Assembly: GCF_000270305.1 (NCBI RefSeq)
Contig: NC_015737.1
Span: 1,922,501-1,986,500, forward strand
Direction of reading: 5' to 3'
Origin: Clostridium sp. SY8519
GTDB taxonomy: Bacteria > Bacillota > Clostridia > Lachnospirales > Lachnospiraceae
Length of the DNA: 64,000 bases
Shown one piece after another: positions 28,641 to 37,995 of this stretch. Position 1 is the first letter of the stretch. Each line of letters starts with the position of its first letter. The notes under the pieces are model-generated. The model had not been told where the DNA came from, made no database searches, and saw only the letters and a program-made list of their open reading frames with translations. Both the position numbers and the translations under genes were made by a program.

Positions 28641-29429
28641 ATGTCAGTATATATTAAATCACCCAGAGAAGTGGAACTGATCCGTGAATCCTGCCATATT
28701 CTGGCAGAAGTCTACGAACAGGTATCCAATATGCTGGAGCCGGGCATGTCCACCTGGGAAGTGGACCAGATCGCGGAACGTCTGATCCGTGAGCGGGACT
28801 GTGTCCCCAACTTCAAGAATTATGAAGGATTTCCCGGTACCGTATGCACATCCATCAACGAAGAAGTCGTACACGGAATTCCAAATAAAAACCGTGTCTT
28901 AAAAGAAGGGGATATCATCAGCCTGGATATGGGATGCATCTACAAAGGATATCATTCCGACGCGGCCCGTACCATCGGCATCGGCGAGATCTCCGAAGAA
29001 GCACAGCTTCTGATCAAACGGACTCGTCAGAGCTTTTTTGAAGGCATCCGTTTTGCCCAGGCCGGACATCATCTGCATGAGATCTCCAACGCCATCGGCG
29101 ATTACTGTGAGAGTTTCGGATACGGGGTTGTCAGAGACCTGGTGGGACACGGCGTGGGAATCGCGCTTCACGAAGATCCGCAGATCCCGAATTTCCGCCA
29201 GAAGAGCAGAGGCATCCGGCTGCGTCCGGGTATGGTGCTTGCCGTGGAACCGATGGTCAATGCAGGCACCGGCGATGTAGAGTGGGCGAAGGATAACTGG
29301 ACTGTCATTTCTGCGGACCATTCACTTTCCGCTCATTATGAAAACACGATTCTGATTACAGAAGAAGGCGGTCCGGAGATCCTGACGCTGACCCGGAGCG
29401 AAAAAGAACATGAGGGACAGCCGTCATGA
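28641..29429 (+). CDS. map: Methionine aminopeptidase, type I
   Basis: Map removes the initiator methionine from new proteins. The 262 residues show the metal-ligand motifs of the pita-bread fold: SLDMGCIYKGYHSDAART, DLVGHGVGIALHEDPQIPN and AVEPMVNAG. The start 28641 lies 16 bases after adk. Its stop overlaps the next gene by 4 bases (ATGA). Confidence 0.96.
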   Translation: MSVYIKSPREVELIRESCHILAEVYEQVSNMLEPGMSTWEVDQIAERLIRERDCVPNFKNYEGFPGTVCTSINEEVVHGIPNKNRVLKEGDIISLDMGCIYKGYHSDAARTIGIGEISEEAQLLIKRTRQSFFEGIRFAQAGHHLHEISNAIGDYCESFGYGVVRDLVGHGVGIALHEDPQIPNFRQKSRGIRLRPGMVLAVEPMVNAGTGDVEWAKDNWTVISADHSLSAHYENTILITEEGGPEILTLTRSEKEHEGQPS

Positions 29430-29695
29430 CAGGGATGCTGGCCAGGTCCAAAAGCGGACACGATAAAGGAAGGATTTATGCAGTGATCCGGGAAGAGGGA
29501 TCCTTTGTATATCTTTCTGACGGAAAGCTGCGGCCGGTAAACCGTCCCAAAAAGAAAAATATCTGTCACATACAGCCGATTATCCGTCTGCCGGAGGAAG
29601 TCCGGGAACTGCTGAAAGATATTCCGGCAGTCACAGACGAACAGGTAAAACGGGCGATCAAGTGTTACCGGCAGGCGTCGGAACAGCAGCTGTGA
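29426..29695 (+). CDS. KOW-domain RNA-binding protein, L14e-like
   Basis: The 89-residue basic protein has a KOW-type motif near its N-terminus (LARSKSGHDKGRIYAVIREEG) and a patch RPVNRPKKKN. Genes of this kind stand between map and infA in many clostridia and probably act on the ribosome or its assembly. The exact role is not known. It is translationally coupled to map. Confidence 0.85.
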   Translation: MTGMLARSKSGHDKGRIYAVIREEGSFVYLSDGKLRPVNRPKKKNICHIQPIIRLPEEVRELLKDIPAVTDEQVKRAIKCYRQASEQQL

Positions 29696-29719
29696 AAAAG
29701 AAATCATGGAGGAAAATGA

Positions 29720-29938
29720 ATGTCAAAAGCAGATGTCATTGAAGTAGAAGGTGTAGTAATCGAAAAACTTCCCAATGCGATGTTTCAGGTAGAACTGGAA
29801 AATGGTCACCAGATTCTCGCGCATATCAGCGGAAAGCTGCGTATGAATTTCATCCGGATCCTTCCGGGGGATAAAGTTACCGTGGAAATGTCACCCTATG
29901 ATCTGTCCAAAGGACGCATCATCTGGCGTGCAAAATAA
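29720..29938 (+). CDS. infA: Translation initiation factor IF-1
   Basis: IF-1 blocks the A site during initiation. The 72-residue OB-fold protein opens [20 protein letters not shown] (shown to 20) and ends [21 protein letters not shown] 10 bases upstream selects ATG 29720 over a nearby out-of-frame ATG. Confidence 0.97.
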   Translation: MSKADVIEVEGVVIEKLPNAMFQVELENGHQILAHISGKLRMNFIRILPGDKVTVEMSPYDLSKGRIIWRAK

Positions 29939-29961
29939 ATCAGAGATTTTAAAAATACATC

Positions 29962-29990
29962 TTGCAATCTCAAATTGCGGATGATATAAT
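29962..29990 (+). promoter_or_regulatory. Strong sigma-A promoter before rpmJ/alpha operon
   Basis: TTGCAA (29962-29967), a 17-base spacer and a perfect TATAAT (29985-29990) lie in the infA-rpmJ gap. It is near consensus and would make rpmJ-rpsM-rpsK-rpsD-rpoA-rplQ partly independent of the upstream promoter. Confidence 0.8.
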
Positions 29991-30063
29991 ACTTACCGAC
30001 GCTTTTAAAGACATGGGGATAGTATGCGTATTTTCATGTCATTTGATGAAAGGAGGATTTGCT

Positions 30064-30177
30064 GTGAAAGTAAGATCATCAGTTAAGCCGATGTGTGAGA
30101 AATGTAAAGTAATCAAACGCAAAGGACGCGTCAGAATTATCTGCGAGAACCCGAAGCACAAACAGAGACAGGGCTGA
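30064..30177 (+). CDS. rpmJ: 50S ribosomal protein L36
   Basis: The 37-residue protein has the zinc ligands Cys11, Cys14, Cys27 and His32 (MCEKCK, ICENPKH). The start is GTG 30064 after AAAGGAGG; the longer open frame from 29962 runs back through the promoter and is not used. Confidence 0.96.
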   Translation: MKVRSSVKPMCEKCKVIKRKGRVRIICENPKHKQRQG

Positions 30178-30438
30178 TCGCACAGCGATTCACATGCATG
30201 GGGCTGTTGCGCTCATGCGACACATTTATGAAGCGGCTGCAGCAGGCGAATCTGGCTTGCTGTTTTCATACAGACAGTGACAGCGTCACTGTTCTTTCTG
30301 TGTTTTGATACCGAGGACACGGAAAGCGTGGCATCCAGCGGGTGTATGCACACATTTCAGGCCGGGCGACCGGAGCTGCATGGGTTTGCTGGGATGTTGT
30401 AACTAATATCTGAAAACAATTATGGAGGTTTCACACAC
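30178..30438 (+). promoter_or_regulatory. Structured leader before rpsM
   Basis: This 261-base non-coding stretch contains CAGTGAC (30275-30281) paired exactly with GTCACTG (30285-30291), extended outward by ACAGA/TCTGT, and an upstream CAGCA/TGCTG hairpin. Because rpsD (S4) is encoded downstream, and S4 represses the alpha operon in E. coli and its own mRNA in Bacillus, S4 feedback is a reasonable guess. No match to a known motif was established. Confidence 0.45.
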
Positions 30439-30807
30439 ATGGCTCGTATTGCAGGTGTCGATTTACCAAGAGAAAAACGTGTAGAGATCGGTCTGACCTA
30501 TATCTATGGGATTGGTTTATCCAGCTCCCGCAGAATCCTTGCAGAGGCTCAGGTTGATCCGAACACCCGCTGCAAAGATCTGACCGATGAAGAAGTAAAG
30601 AAGATCAGCGGCGTGATTGACGAAACCCAGGTCGTAGAAGGTGACCTGCGCCGTGAAGTCGCTATGAATATCAAGCGTCTTCAGGAGATCGGATGCTATC
30701 GCGGCATTCGTCACAGAAAGGGTCTGCCGGTTCGCGGTCAGAAGACCAAGACCAATGCCAGAACAAGAAAAGGCCCGAAGAGAACAGTAGCTAATAAGAA
30801 GAAATAA
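30439..30807 (+). CDS. rpsM: 30S ribosomal protein S13
   Basis: S13 lies in the 30S head and bridges to the 50S subunit. The 122 residues start [20 protein letters not shown] and end with the basic tail [19 protein letters not shown]. It starts the alpha operon proper after the structured leader; TGGAGG is the ribosome binding site. Confidence 0.97.
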   Translation: MARIAGVDLPREKRVEIGLTYIYGIGLSSSRRILAEAQVDPNTRCKDLTDEEVKKISGVIDETQVVEGDLRREVAMNIKRLQEIGCYRGIRHRKGLPVRGQKTKTNARTRKGPKRTVANKKK

Positions 30808-30851
30808 ATATATTGTCTGAATATATTTGGAGAAAGTAGGTTAGTTTAGAC

Positions 30852-31247
30852 ATGGCGAAAAAAGTTGCAAAAAAAACAACAACTAGACGCGTAAAGAAAA
30901 ACGTTGAACATGGACAGGCACATATTCAGTCCTCCTTTAACAACACAATCGTTACACTGACAGACGCGCAGGGTAACGCACTGTCTTGGGCAAGCGCAGG
31001 CGGTCTTGGGTTCAGAGGTTCAAGGAAATCTACTCCATACGCAGCACAGATGGCTGCAGAGACTGCTACCAAAGCAGCTCTTATCCATGGTTTAAAGACC
31101 GTAGACGTATTCGTAAAAGGACCGGGTTCAGGAAGAGAAGCAGCGATTCGTTCCCTTTCCGCAAATGGTCTGCAGGTGCTGAGCATCACTGATGTGACAC
31201 CGGTACCGCATAACGGATGTCGTCCGCCGAAACGTAGAAGAGTTTAA
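30852..31247 (+). CDS. rpsK: 30S ribosomal protein S11
   Basis: S11 forms the 30S platform near the E site. The 131 residues include [20 protein letters not shown] and the C-terminal [16 protein letters not shown]. The ribosome binding site is weaker (GGAGAAAG) than its neighbours. Confidence 0.97.
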   Translation: MAKKVAKKTTTRRVKKNVEHGQAHIQSSFNNTIVTLTDAQGNALSWASAGGLGFRGSRKSTPYAAQMAAETATKAALIHGLKTVDVFVKGPGSGREAAIRSLSANGLQVLSITDVTPVPHNGCRPPKRRRV

Positions 31248-31265
31248 TCAGGAGGTGTAGCCACA

Positions 31266-31859
31266 ATGGCAGTTAATAGAGTACCTGTTCTTAAAAGATG
31301 CAGATCACTTGGTCTGGAGCCGGCATATTTAGGATATGACAAGAAATCCAACCGTCAGCCGAGAAATACCCGTCGCAAGATTTCCGAGTATGGTCTTCAG
31401 CTGAGAGAGAAACAGAAAGCAAAATTTATCTATGGTGTTCTGGAAAAACCGTTCCACAACTACTATGAGAAAGCAGACCGCATGAAAGGCATGACCGGTG
31501 AAAACCTGATGACCATGCTGGAGTGCAGACTGGACAACGTAATCTTCCGTCTTGGTCTTGCCAGAACAAGAAAAGAAGCCAGACAGATTGTAGGACACAA
31601 GCATGTACTGGTAAACGGCAAATGCGTACAGATCCCGTCCTATCAGGTAAAAGCAGGGGATGTGATCACTCTGAAAGAGAAATGCGCATCCATGCAGAGA
31701 TACAAAGATATCGCAGAAGTTACTGCAGGCCGTCTGGTTCCAGAATGGCTGGAGCAGAATCTGGAAGGACTTTCCGGAACAGTCAAGGATCTTCCGAAAC
31801 GTGAGCAGATCGATGTACCGGTAGATGAAATGCTGATCGTCGAGTTATATTCGAAGTAA
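31266..31859 (+). CDS. rpsD: 30S ribosomal protein S4
   Basis: S4 starts 30S assembly and often regulates its operon. The 197 residues contain the S4 RNA-binding domain ([20 protein letters not shown], then [10 protein letters not shown]). The position between rpsK and rpoA is the clostridial arrangement; in Bacillus rpsD is elsewhere. Confidence 0.97.
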   Translation: MAVNRVPVLKRCRSLGLEPAYLGYDKKSNRQPRNTRRKISEYGLQLREKQKAKFIYGVLEKPFHNYYEKADRMKGMTGENLMTMLECRLDNVIFRLGLARTRKEARQIVGHKHVLVNGKCVQIPSYQVKAGDVITLKEKCASMQRYKDIAEVTAGRLVPEWLEQNLEGLSGTVKDLPKREQIDVPVDEMLIVELYSK

Positions 31860-31898
31860 ATAACAATCTCACTTTTATACAATCAAGGAGGGTTTGCA

Positions 31899-32861
31899 TT
31901 GTTCGATTTTGAAAAACCGAAAATTGAAATTGCCGAAATTTCTGAAGACAATAAGTATGGAAGATTTGTCGTAGAACCACTCGAACGAGGTTATGGAACA
32001 ACCCTCGGAAATTCCCTGAGAAGAATCATGCTCTCCTCACTTCCGGGCACTGCGGTCAGCCAGGTCAAAATCGACGGTGTACTGCATGAGTTCAGCTCAA
32101 TCCCCGGTGTGAAGGAAGACGTTACCGAGATTATCCTTAACATTAAGAATCTTGCGCTGAAGAACACCAGCCCGACGGATGAGCCGAAGGTAGCATATAT
32201 TGAATTTGACGGCGAAGGCGTGGTTACTGCAGCAGATATCCAGGCAGACCCGGATATTCAGGTGATCAACCCCGACCTGGTCATCGCCCACCTCAACGGC
32301 GGCGCAGATTCCAGACTTTACATGGAACTGACCATCACCAAGGGACGCGGATATGTCAGCGCTGACAAGAACAAGACAGATGACACTCCGATTGGTGTGA
32401 TTGCTGTGGATTCGATCTACACACCGGTAGAGCGCGTGAACCTGCGCGTGGAAAATACCCGTGTAGGCAATGTTACAGACTTCGATAAACTCACTCTGGA
32501 AGTATATACCAACGGAACCTTACAGCCGGATGACGCAGTCAGCCTGGCAGCCAAGGTTCTGAGTGAACATCTGAATTTATTTGTAGATTTATCAGAAAAA
32601 GGAATCGAAGCAGAAGTTATGGTGGAAAACAATGAGGCATCTAAGGAGAAAGTCCTTGAGATGAACATTGACGAACTGGAACTTTCTGTCCGTTCCTATA
32701 ACTGCCTGAAACGGGCGGGCATCAACACAGTGGAAGAACTGACCAACAAGAGCCAGGAAGACATGATGAAAGTGCGCAACCTGGGCCGTAAATCGCTGGA
32801 AGAAGTTCTCGCCAAGCTGAATGAACTGGGCCTGTCCCTGAATCAGGGCGAAGAAGCATAA
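31899..32861 (+). CDS. rpoA: RNA polymerase alpha subunit
   Basis: The 320-residue protein has the dimerisation domain ([20 protein letters not shown]) and the C-terminal domain that contacts UP elements and activators ([20 protein letters not shown]). The start is a TTG at 31899, set by AAGGAGGG eight bases upstream and by the conserved FDFEKPKIE opening. Confidence 0.97.
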   Translation: MFDFEKPKIEIAEISEDNKYGRFVVEPLERGYGTTLGNSLRRIMLSSLPGTAVSQVKIDGVLHEFSSIPGVKEDVTEIILNIKNLALKNTSPTDEPKVAYIEFDGEGVVTAADIQADPDIQVINPDLVIAHLNGGADSRLYMELTITKGRGYVSADKNKTDDTPIGVIAVDSIYTPVERVNLRVENTRVGNVTDFDKLTLEVYTNGTLQPDDAVSLAAKVLSEHLNLFVDLSEKGIEAEVMVENNEASKEKVLEMNIDELELSVRSYNCLKRAGINTVEELTNKSQEDMMKVRNLGRKSLEEVLAKLNELGLSLNQGEEA

Positions 32862-33075
32862 ACCGTGCGTCTGAACTGACCAAATCGAATCAATCGCACC
32901 GGCAGACTGTCCGTTTGAAATGCAGACAGGATATGTTTCAGCAAAAACTGTTATCGGCAGGAGGAGTAAGACCGCAGGGCATCCGAATGTCAGCCAATAG
33001 TGTGGCGTACGTCACGACTGGTGTCAATAAGACCAAAGGGCGTGGCCCGGCCGTACCACATGTAAGGAGAATATC

Positions 33076-33600
33076 ATGGCAAAATATCGTAAATTAGGAA
33101 AAACTTCCGACCAGAGAAAAGCTCTTCTGAGAAACCAGGTAACCGCTCTGCTGTATAAAGGCAAAATCGTTACCACAGAAGCCAGAGCAAAAGAAGTAAA
33201 GAAAATTGCAGAAGGCATCATTGCCAAGGCAGTGAAAGAAAAAGACAACTTTGAAGAAGTTACCGTAAAGGCTAAAGTTGCCAAGAAGACTGCTGACGGC
33301 AAGAGAGTCAAAGAAGTCGTAGACGGCAAGAAAAAAACAGTATATGAAGAAGTGGATAAGACCATCAAAAAAGATCTTCCTTCCCGTCTTCATGCCAGAA
33401 GAGAGATCCTCAAGGTGCTGTATCCGGTTGTAGAAAACAACGGCAAAAAATCAGAAACCAAAAAAGTGGATCTCATCGATAAGCTTTTCACTGAAATTGC
33501 TCCGAAATACGCAGACCGCCAGGGTGGTTATACACGGATCATCAAGGTAGGCCCTCGTAAAGGTGACGGCGCAATGGAAGTTGTTCTTGAGCTTGTTTAA
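33076..33600 (+). CDS. rplQ: 50S ribosomal protein L17 with long insertion
   Basis: L17 binds 23S rRNA near the tunnel exit. Typical bacterial L17 has 115-120 residues; this one has 174. The conserved opening ([20 protein letters not shown]) and the end ([20 protein letters not shown]) are intact, and the extra residues are a lysine/glutamate/valine-rich block at about 56-102, such as has been seen in Lachnospiraceae. A 214-base gap without a clear hairpin separates it from rpoA. Confidence 0.95.
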   Translation: MAKYRKLGKTSDQRKALLRNQVTALLYKGKIVTTEARAKEVKKIAEGIIAKAVKEKDNFEEVTVKAKVAKKTADGKRVKEVVDGKKKTVYEEVDKTIKKDLPSRLHARREILKVLYPVVENNGKKSETKKVDLIDKLFTEIAPKYADRQGGYTRIIKVGPRKGDGAMEVVLELV

Positions 33601-33630
33601 TCTTTTCGATTGTTTTACAGATTTTAGAAA

Positions 33631-33674
33631 AAGAGTCGTTTCTCTGTTATCAGACAGAGAAACGACTCTTTTTT
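33631..33674 (+). terminator. Strong terminator at the end of the ribosomal superoperon
   Basis: A perfect 17-base stem (33631-33647 with 33654-33670), a 6-base loop and a T-run to 33674 lie 30 bases after rplQ. The preceding A-run makes it usable in both directions. Confidence 0.93.
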
Positions 33675-33679
33675 CGCAC

Positions 33680-33709
33680 CTGTCAAAAACGGGGGTTCTG
33701 TGTTACAAT
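33680..33709 (+). promoter_or_regulatory. Candidate promoter of mutS2
   Basis: CTGTCA (33680-33685), an 18-base spacer and TACAAT (33704-33709) stand between the terminator and the gene. Confidence 0.5.
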
Positions 33710-33744
33710 AATCGGGGCTTTATGCATACCCCATGGAGGAAAGA

Positions 33745-36123
33745 ATGAATCACAAAGTTTATCATACATTGGAATACGACAAGATTATCCAGCGCCTGAC
33801 GGAATACGCCACATCCGATGGGGGACGGGAGATGTGCCAGCGGCTGAAACCGATGACCGATCTGGGACGGATCCGCAGAGGCCAGACAGAGACGGCCGAT
33901 GCCTTTGCCCGTCTGTTAAAAAGCGGAAAACTGACGTTTTCCGGATTGAAAAATCCGAAGGCATCCATGAAGCGTCTGGAAATCGGCGGCGTGCTGAATA
34001 CCGCCGAGCTGCTGGCAGTCAGCCGTCTGCTGCGGATCGCAGCGAAGGCAAAAGCTTACGGGAAGCCGGAGCGGGAGGATCTGCCCACGGATTCGCTTCA
34101 GGAGCTGTTTGACCGGCTGGAGCCGGTGCCGGGGCTGGCGGAGGAGATTGACCGCTGTATTCTGGCCGAGGATGAGATCAGTGATGATGCCAGCCCGAAA
34201 CTGCGTCAGATCCGCCGGACCATCAACGGAATGAGCGAACGGATCCACAGCGCCCTGAACCGTATCGTCAATTCATCCGCCGGACGGATCTATCTGCAGG
34301 ACCCGATTGTAACCATGCGTTCCGGGCGCTACTGTCTGCCGGTGAAGGCAGAGTACAAAGCGCAGATTCCCGGTATGGTCCATGATCAGTCTTCCAGCGG
34401 CAATACCCTGTTTATCGAACCGGTTTCCGTCGTCAAACTGAATAATGAGCTGCGGGAGACCTATCTGAAGGAAGCAGAGGAGATCGATGTCATTCTGGCC
34501 CGGCTCAGCAGTGACACAGCAGAATATTCCGCCCAGATTCAGGAAGATTTCATCACCTGCCGTCTGCTGGACTTTATTTTTGCCAAAGGCAGATATGCCC
34601 AGGCCATTAACGGTATGGCACCGGTGTTTAATACGGAGGGAATCATCCGGATCCGCAGGGGCAGACATCCGCTGCTGGATCCGAAAAAAGTGGTTCCCAT
34701 CGATGTGTCCCTGGGAGAGGACTACCATGTGCTGGTGGTTACCGGACCGAACACCGGCGGAAAAACAGTTTCCCTAAAGACCGTCGGCCTTCTGACCCTG
34801 ATGGGACAGGCAGGCATGCACATCCCGGCGGCAGACCGGTCCCAGCTGGCGGTGTTTGATGAGGTTTTCGCGGATATCGGGGATGAGCAGAGCATCGAAC
34901 AGAGTCTCAGTACCTTTTCGTCCCATATTACCAACATGGTATCCATTTTCCGGCAGATGAATCCCAATTCCCTGGTGCTTTTTGACGAACTGTGCGCCGG
35001 TACGGATCCGAATGAGGGAGCCGCTCTGGCTATTTCCATTCTGGATGATCTGCGCAGCCGCGGAATTCGGACAATGGCTACGACCCATTACAGCGAAATG
35101 AAAATTTATGCTCTTTCCACCGAAGGGGTGGAAAATGCCAGCTGCGAATTTGATGTGGAGACGTTAAGCCCCACTTACCGTCTGGTTACCGGCGTGCCGG
35201 GCAAAAGCAACGCCTTTGCCATTTCCCAGCGCCTGGGGCTTCCGGAAAGCCTGATCGACGGCGCCAGACAGCGGCTGTCCCAGGAAGCGGAAAGTTTTGA
35301 AGATGTTATCGCAGACCTGGAACAGAGCAGACATACCATTGAGCAGGAGCAGCAGCAGATCGCACGGTATAAGACAGAAATCGAAACGATGAAGGAAGAA
35401 CTGGCGGAAAGCAGGAACAAGCTGGAAGCCCGTCGGGACAAACTCATCGCGGAAGCCAATGAGGAAGCGGCGCAGATTCTTCGGGAAGCGAAGGAAGTGG
35501 CGGACGATACCATCCGCAAATTCCGAAAATACGGCAAAAACGGACTGGACGCCGCAGCCATGGAGAAAGACCGGGAGAAGGTACGGAAGCAGCTGGACAA
35601 GGCAAACCGCAATGCCGTGCAGAAGAAAAAACAGAAAATAGAGAACCATCAGGTACCGAAAAAACTGATGATCGGAGACTCTGTCAAAGTGCTGTCCATG
35701 AATCTGAAGGGAACCGTCCATACCCTCCCGAATGAAAAGGGGGATCTGATGGTACAGATGGGGATCCTGCGCTATAAGGTCAATATCCGGGATCTGGTGC
35801 TGATCAATGAAGATGCGCCGTCCAAAGCGCAGAGCCGGGGCACCACCATGGGCAGAATGAAGATGTCCAAGTCCTCCCAGGTACGGCCGGAGATCAACCT
35901 CATCGGAAAGAAGGTAGACGAGGCGCTGTCTCTTTTGGATAAATATCTGGATGACGCGTATCTGGCCAATATGCACAATGTGCGTGTGGTACACGGCAAG
36001 GGAACCGGCGCGCTTCGCAAGGCGGTGCATCAGTACTTAAAGACCCAGAAACATGTGAAATCCTACCATCTGGGCGAGTATGGAGAAGGGGACACCGGTG
36101 TCACCATCGTAGAGTTTAAATAA
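33745..36123 (+). CDS. mutS2: MutS2 family protein (endonuclease/ribosome rescue)
   Basis: MutS2 has been described as a suppressor of recombination and, in Bacillus, as a splitter of collided ribosomes. The 792 residues have the core and clamp domains, Walker A GPNTGGKT near 334, Walker B LVLFDEL, a long coiled coil (about 515-640) and a C-terminal Smr nuclease domain with HGKGTGALRKAVHQYL. I prefer ATG 33745 over 33733 because the GGAGG lies between them at the right distance for the second. The usual mismatch-binding domain of MutS is absent, as expected. Confidence 0.95.
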   Translation: MNHKVYHTLEYDKIIQRLTEYATSDGGREMCQRLKPMTDLGRIRRGQTETADAFARLLKSGKLTFSGLKNPKASMKRLEIGGVLNTAELLAVSRLLRIAAKAKAYGKPEREDLPTDSLQELFDRLEPVPGLAEEIDRCILAEDEISDDASPKLRQIRRTINGMSERIHSALNRIVNSSAGRIYLQDPIVTMRSGRYCLPVKAEYKAQIPGMVHDQSSSGNTLFIEPVSVVKLNNELRETYLKEAEEIDVILARLSSDTAEYSAQIQEDFITCRLLDFIFAKGRYAQAINGMAPVFNTEGIIRIRRGRHPLLDPKKVVPIDVSLGEDYHVLVVTGPNTGGKTVSLKTVGLLTLMGQAGMHIPAADRSQLAVFDEVFADIGDEQSIEQSLSTFSSHITNMVSIFRQMNPNSLVLFDELCAGTDPNEGAALAISILDDLRSRGIRTMATTHYSEMKIYALSTEGVENASCEFDVETLSPTYRLVTGVPGKSNAFAISQRLGLPESLIDGARQRLSQEAESFEDVIADLEQSRHTIEQEQQQIARYKTEIETMKEELAESRNKLEARRDKLIAEANEEAAQILREAKEVADDTIRKFRKYGKNGLDAAAMEKDREKVRKQLDKANRNAVQKKKQKIENHQVPKKLMIGDSVKVLSMNLKGTVHTLPNEKGDLMVQMGILRYKVNIRDLVLINEDAPSKAQSRGTTMGRMKMSKSSQVRPEINLIGKKVDEALSLLDKYLDDAYLANMHNVRVVHGKGTGALRKAVHQYLKTQKHVKSYHLGEYGEGDTGVTIVEFK

Positions 36124-36125
36124 GG

Positions 36126-36209
36126 GAGCCCGGAGTTTGAGCAAGAGAGCCCGTAGTTTGAGTTAAAGGGCCCGGAGTTTGAGTAACAGAACCTGAAATT
36201 TGAGGAAAA
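36126..36209. repeat. Four tandem 21-bp repeats between mutS2 and response regulator
   Basis: Four copies start at 36126, 36147, 36168 and 36189. The shared core is GAGCCCGGAGTTTGAG followed by a five-base variable end; the last copy has diverged most (GAACCTGAAATTTGAG). The array fills nearly the whole gap and ends just before the ribosome binding site of the next gene. A multiple of three with no stop on the minus strand would give a seven-residue peptide repeat, but no gene is evident there. Confidence 0.85.
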
Positions 36210-36221
36210 GAGGGGGTAACT

Positions 36222-36923
36222 ATGGCAGGCAAGCAGAAAATATTAATCGTGGACGATGACGCGAATATCGCCGATCTGATTTCCTTATATCTGGTCAAAG
36301 AGTGCTATGATACGAAAATCGTCGGCGACGGAGACGCGGCCCTGCAGGCATTTCGCACCTATCAGCCGGATCTGATCCTGCTGGATCTGATGCTGCCGGG
36401 CAAGGACGGCTACCAGGTCTGCAAGGAAATCCGCGCCCAGTCATCTACGCCGATTATTATGCTTTCCGCGAAAGGGGAAGTTTTCGACAAAGTCCTGGGC
36501 CTGGAGCTGGGGGCCGATGACTACATGATCAAGCCTTTTGACGCCAAAGAACTGGTGGCCCGGGTAAAGGCGGTGCTGCGGCGGACACAGACCCAGAAGA
36601 CAGAAGCGCCGGCGGCCGGGATCAAGTGTGTGGAATACCCGGATCTGGTGATCAATCTCACAAACTACTCGGTACTGTACCGGAATGAAGTCATGGAAAT
36701 GCCGCCGAAGGAACTGGAACTGCTGTATTTTCTCGCGGCTTCGCCGAATCAGGTATTTACCAGGGAACAGCTGCTGGATAATATATGGGGCTATGAATAT
36801 CTGGGCGATACACGCACCGTGGACGTCCATGTCAAACGTCTGCGGGAGAAGCTGAAAGACAACGTACACTGGAAGATTGCCACGGTGTGGGGCATCGGCT
36901 ACAAATTCGAGACGCTGCAGTAA
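36222..36923 (+). CDS. OmpR/PhoB-family response regulator
   Basis: The 233-residue protein has a receiver domain (DDDANIADL, phospho-acceptor Asp55 in LLDLMLPGKDG, Lys near 106 in YMIKPFDAKE) and a C-terminal winged helix (EMPPKELELLYFLAASPNQV, then DTRTVDVHVKRLREKL). It pairs with the sensor kinase whose start is 9 bases after its stop. The tandem repeats directly upstream could influence its expression. Confidence 0.94.
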   Translation: MAGKQKILIVDDDANIADLISLYLVKECYDTKIVGDGDAALQAFRTYQPDLILLDLMLPGKDGYQVCKEIRAQSSTPIIMLSAKGEVFDKVLGLELGADDYMIKPFDAKELVARVKAVLRRTQTQKTEAPAAGIKCVEYPDLVINLTNYSVLYRNEVMEMPPKELELLYFLAASPNQVFTREQLLDNIWGYEYLGDTRTVDVHVKRLREKLKDNVHWKIATVWGIGYKFETLQ

Positions 36924-36932
36924 GGAGCGGTT

Positions 36933-37955
36933 ATGTGGAAAAATGTATATCAGCCGCTGATCGGAGCCTATCTGATTCTCGCCGCGGGCATGGTGGTGGC
37001 GGAGACCATATTTGTCAAACTGCAGGGCGGCCGGATCAGTGAAGAAATGATCATGGATATTACCGGCCTGCTGCTTTGCGTCTATATTCTGTCCTTTGTG
37101 GTGCTGATTGTGCTGACGACCACAATCTACCGGGCCATTCACCGGATGACAGCCGCAGCCGAGCGGTATGCCCGGGGAGAGTTCGGGGAAACCATTGATA
37201 TCCGGCGCAAGGACGAAATCGGCCGACTGGCGGACACCATGAATTATATGGCCCATGAACTGGACACCCGGCAGGATGATCAGCGCAAATTCATATCCAA
37301 TGTATCCCATGACTTCCGTTCTCCGCTGACCTCTATCAAAGGCTATGCGGAAGCGATTCTGGACGGCACGATCCCGCCGGAGATGCAGGACCGGTATCTG
37401 GGGATTATTATTTCAGAAGCAGAGCGTCTGCAGGGACTGACGGAAAATCTGCTGGACCTGAACAAATACGGCGCCAGGGGATTTTACCTGGAAATCAGCA
37501 CGTTTGATATTAACGAGCTGATCCGCAGAGACCTGGAGGTCTTTGAAAGCAGATGCCGGGAGAAAAATATCCGTATTGTGCAGAAACTGACGCCGGGAGC
37601 AGCCGTGGTCAAAGCAGATTTCAAGCGGATCCAGCAGGTGATCCACAATCTGGTGGACAATGCATTGAAGTTCAGCGATACAGATTCGGAAATCATCGTG
37701 GAGACCGCGGTCCGCAGCGGAAAAGTTTTCGTGTCGGTGAAGGATTTCGGGGTGGGAATCCCAAAAGACAGTATCCGAAAAATCTGGGACCGGTTCTACA
37801 AGACGGATCCCTCCAGGGGAAAAGACAAGACCGGTACCGGCCTGGGACTGGCGATTGTCCGGGAAATCATCCAGGCGCACAAGGAAAATATCAATGTCAT
37901 CAGCACGGAAGGCGCCGGATCGGAATTTATTTTCAGCCTGCCTTATGTGGGATGA
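36933..37955 (+). CDS. Sensor histidine kinase, HAMP type
   Basis: The 340-residue protein has two membrane helices (about 8-28 and 45-66) with only about 16 residues outside, so it likely senses within the membrane. A HAMP domain follows, then the phospho-acceptor His126 in SNVSHDFRSPLTSIKGYAEA and an ATPase domain with HNLVDNALKFS, DFGVGIPKD and GTGLGLAIVREII. It is the partner of the preceding regulator. Confidence 0.94.
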   Translation: MWKNVYQPLIGAYLILAAGMVVAETIFVKLQGGRISEEMIMDITGLLLCVYILSFVVLIVLTTTIYRAIHRMTAAAERYARGEFGETIDIRRKDEIGRLADTMNYMAHELDTRQDDQRKFISNVSHDFRSPLTSIKGYAEAILDGTIPPEMQDRYLGIIISEAERLQGLTENLLDLNKYGARGFYLEISTFDINELIRRDLEVFESRCREKNIRIVQKLTPGAAVVKADFKRIQQVIHNLVDNALKFSDTDSEIIVETAVRSGKVFVSVKDFGVGIPKDSIRKIWDRFYKTDPSRGKDKTGTGLGLAIVREIIQAHKENINVISTEGAGSEFIFSLPYVG

Positions 37956-37995
37956 AAGAATCAAATATATACATATCATACGAGGAGAGCAAATC

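Noticed and set aside
29962..30063. Upstream extension of the L36 frame
   Set aside because: It would start inside the promoter; L36 is 37 residues in this group and a GTG with a good ribosome binding site is present at 30064.
36116..36298. Minus-strand frame that reads the 21-bp repeats as a seven-residue peptide repeat (QTPGSLA-like)
   Set aside because: No ribosome binding site, and it overlaps the start of the response regulator gene; repeats of a length divisible by three give such frames by chance.
37855..37995. Upstream extension of the hexomutase frame
   Set aside because: It overlaps the histidine kinase gene in another frame; CGAGGAGAGC marks ATG 37996.
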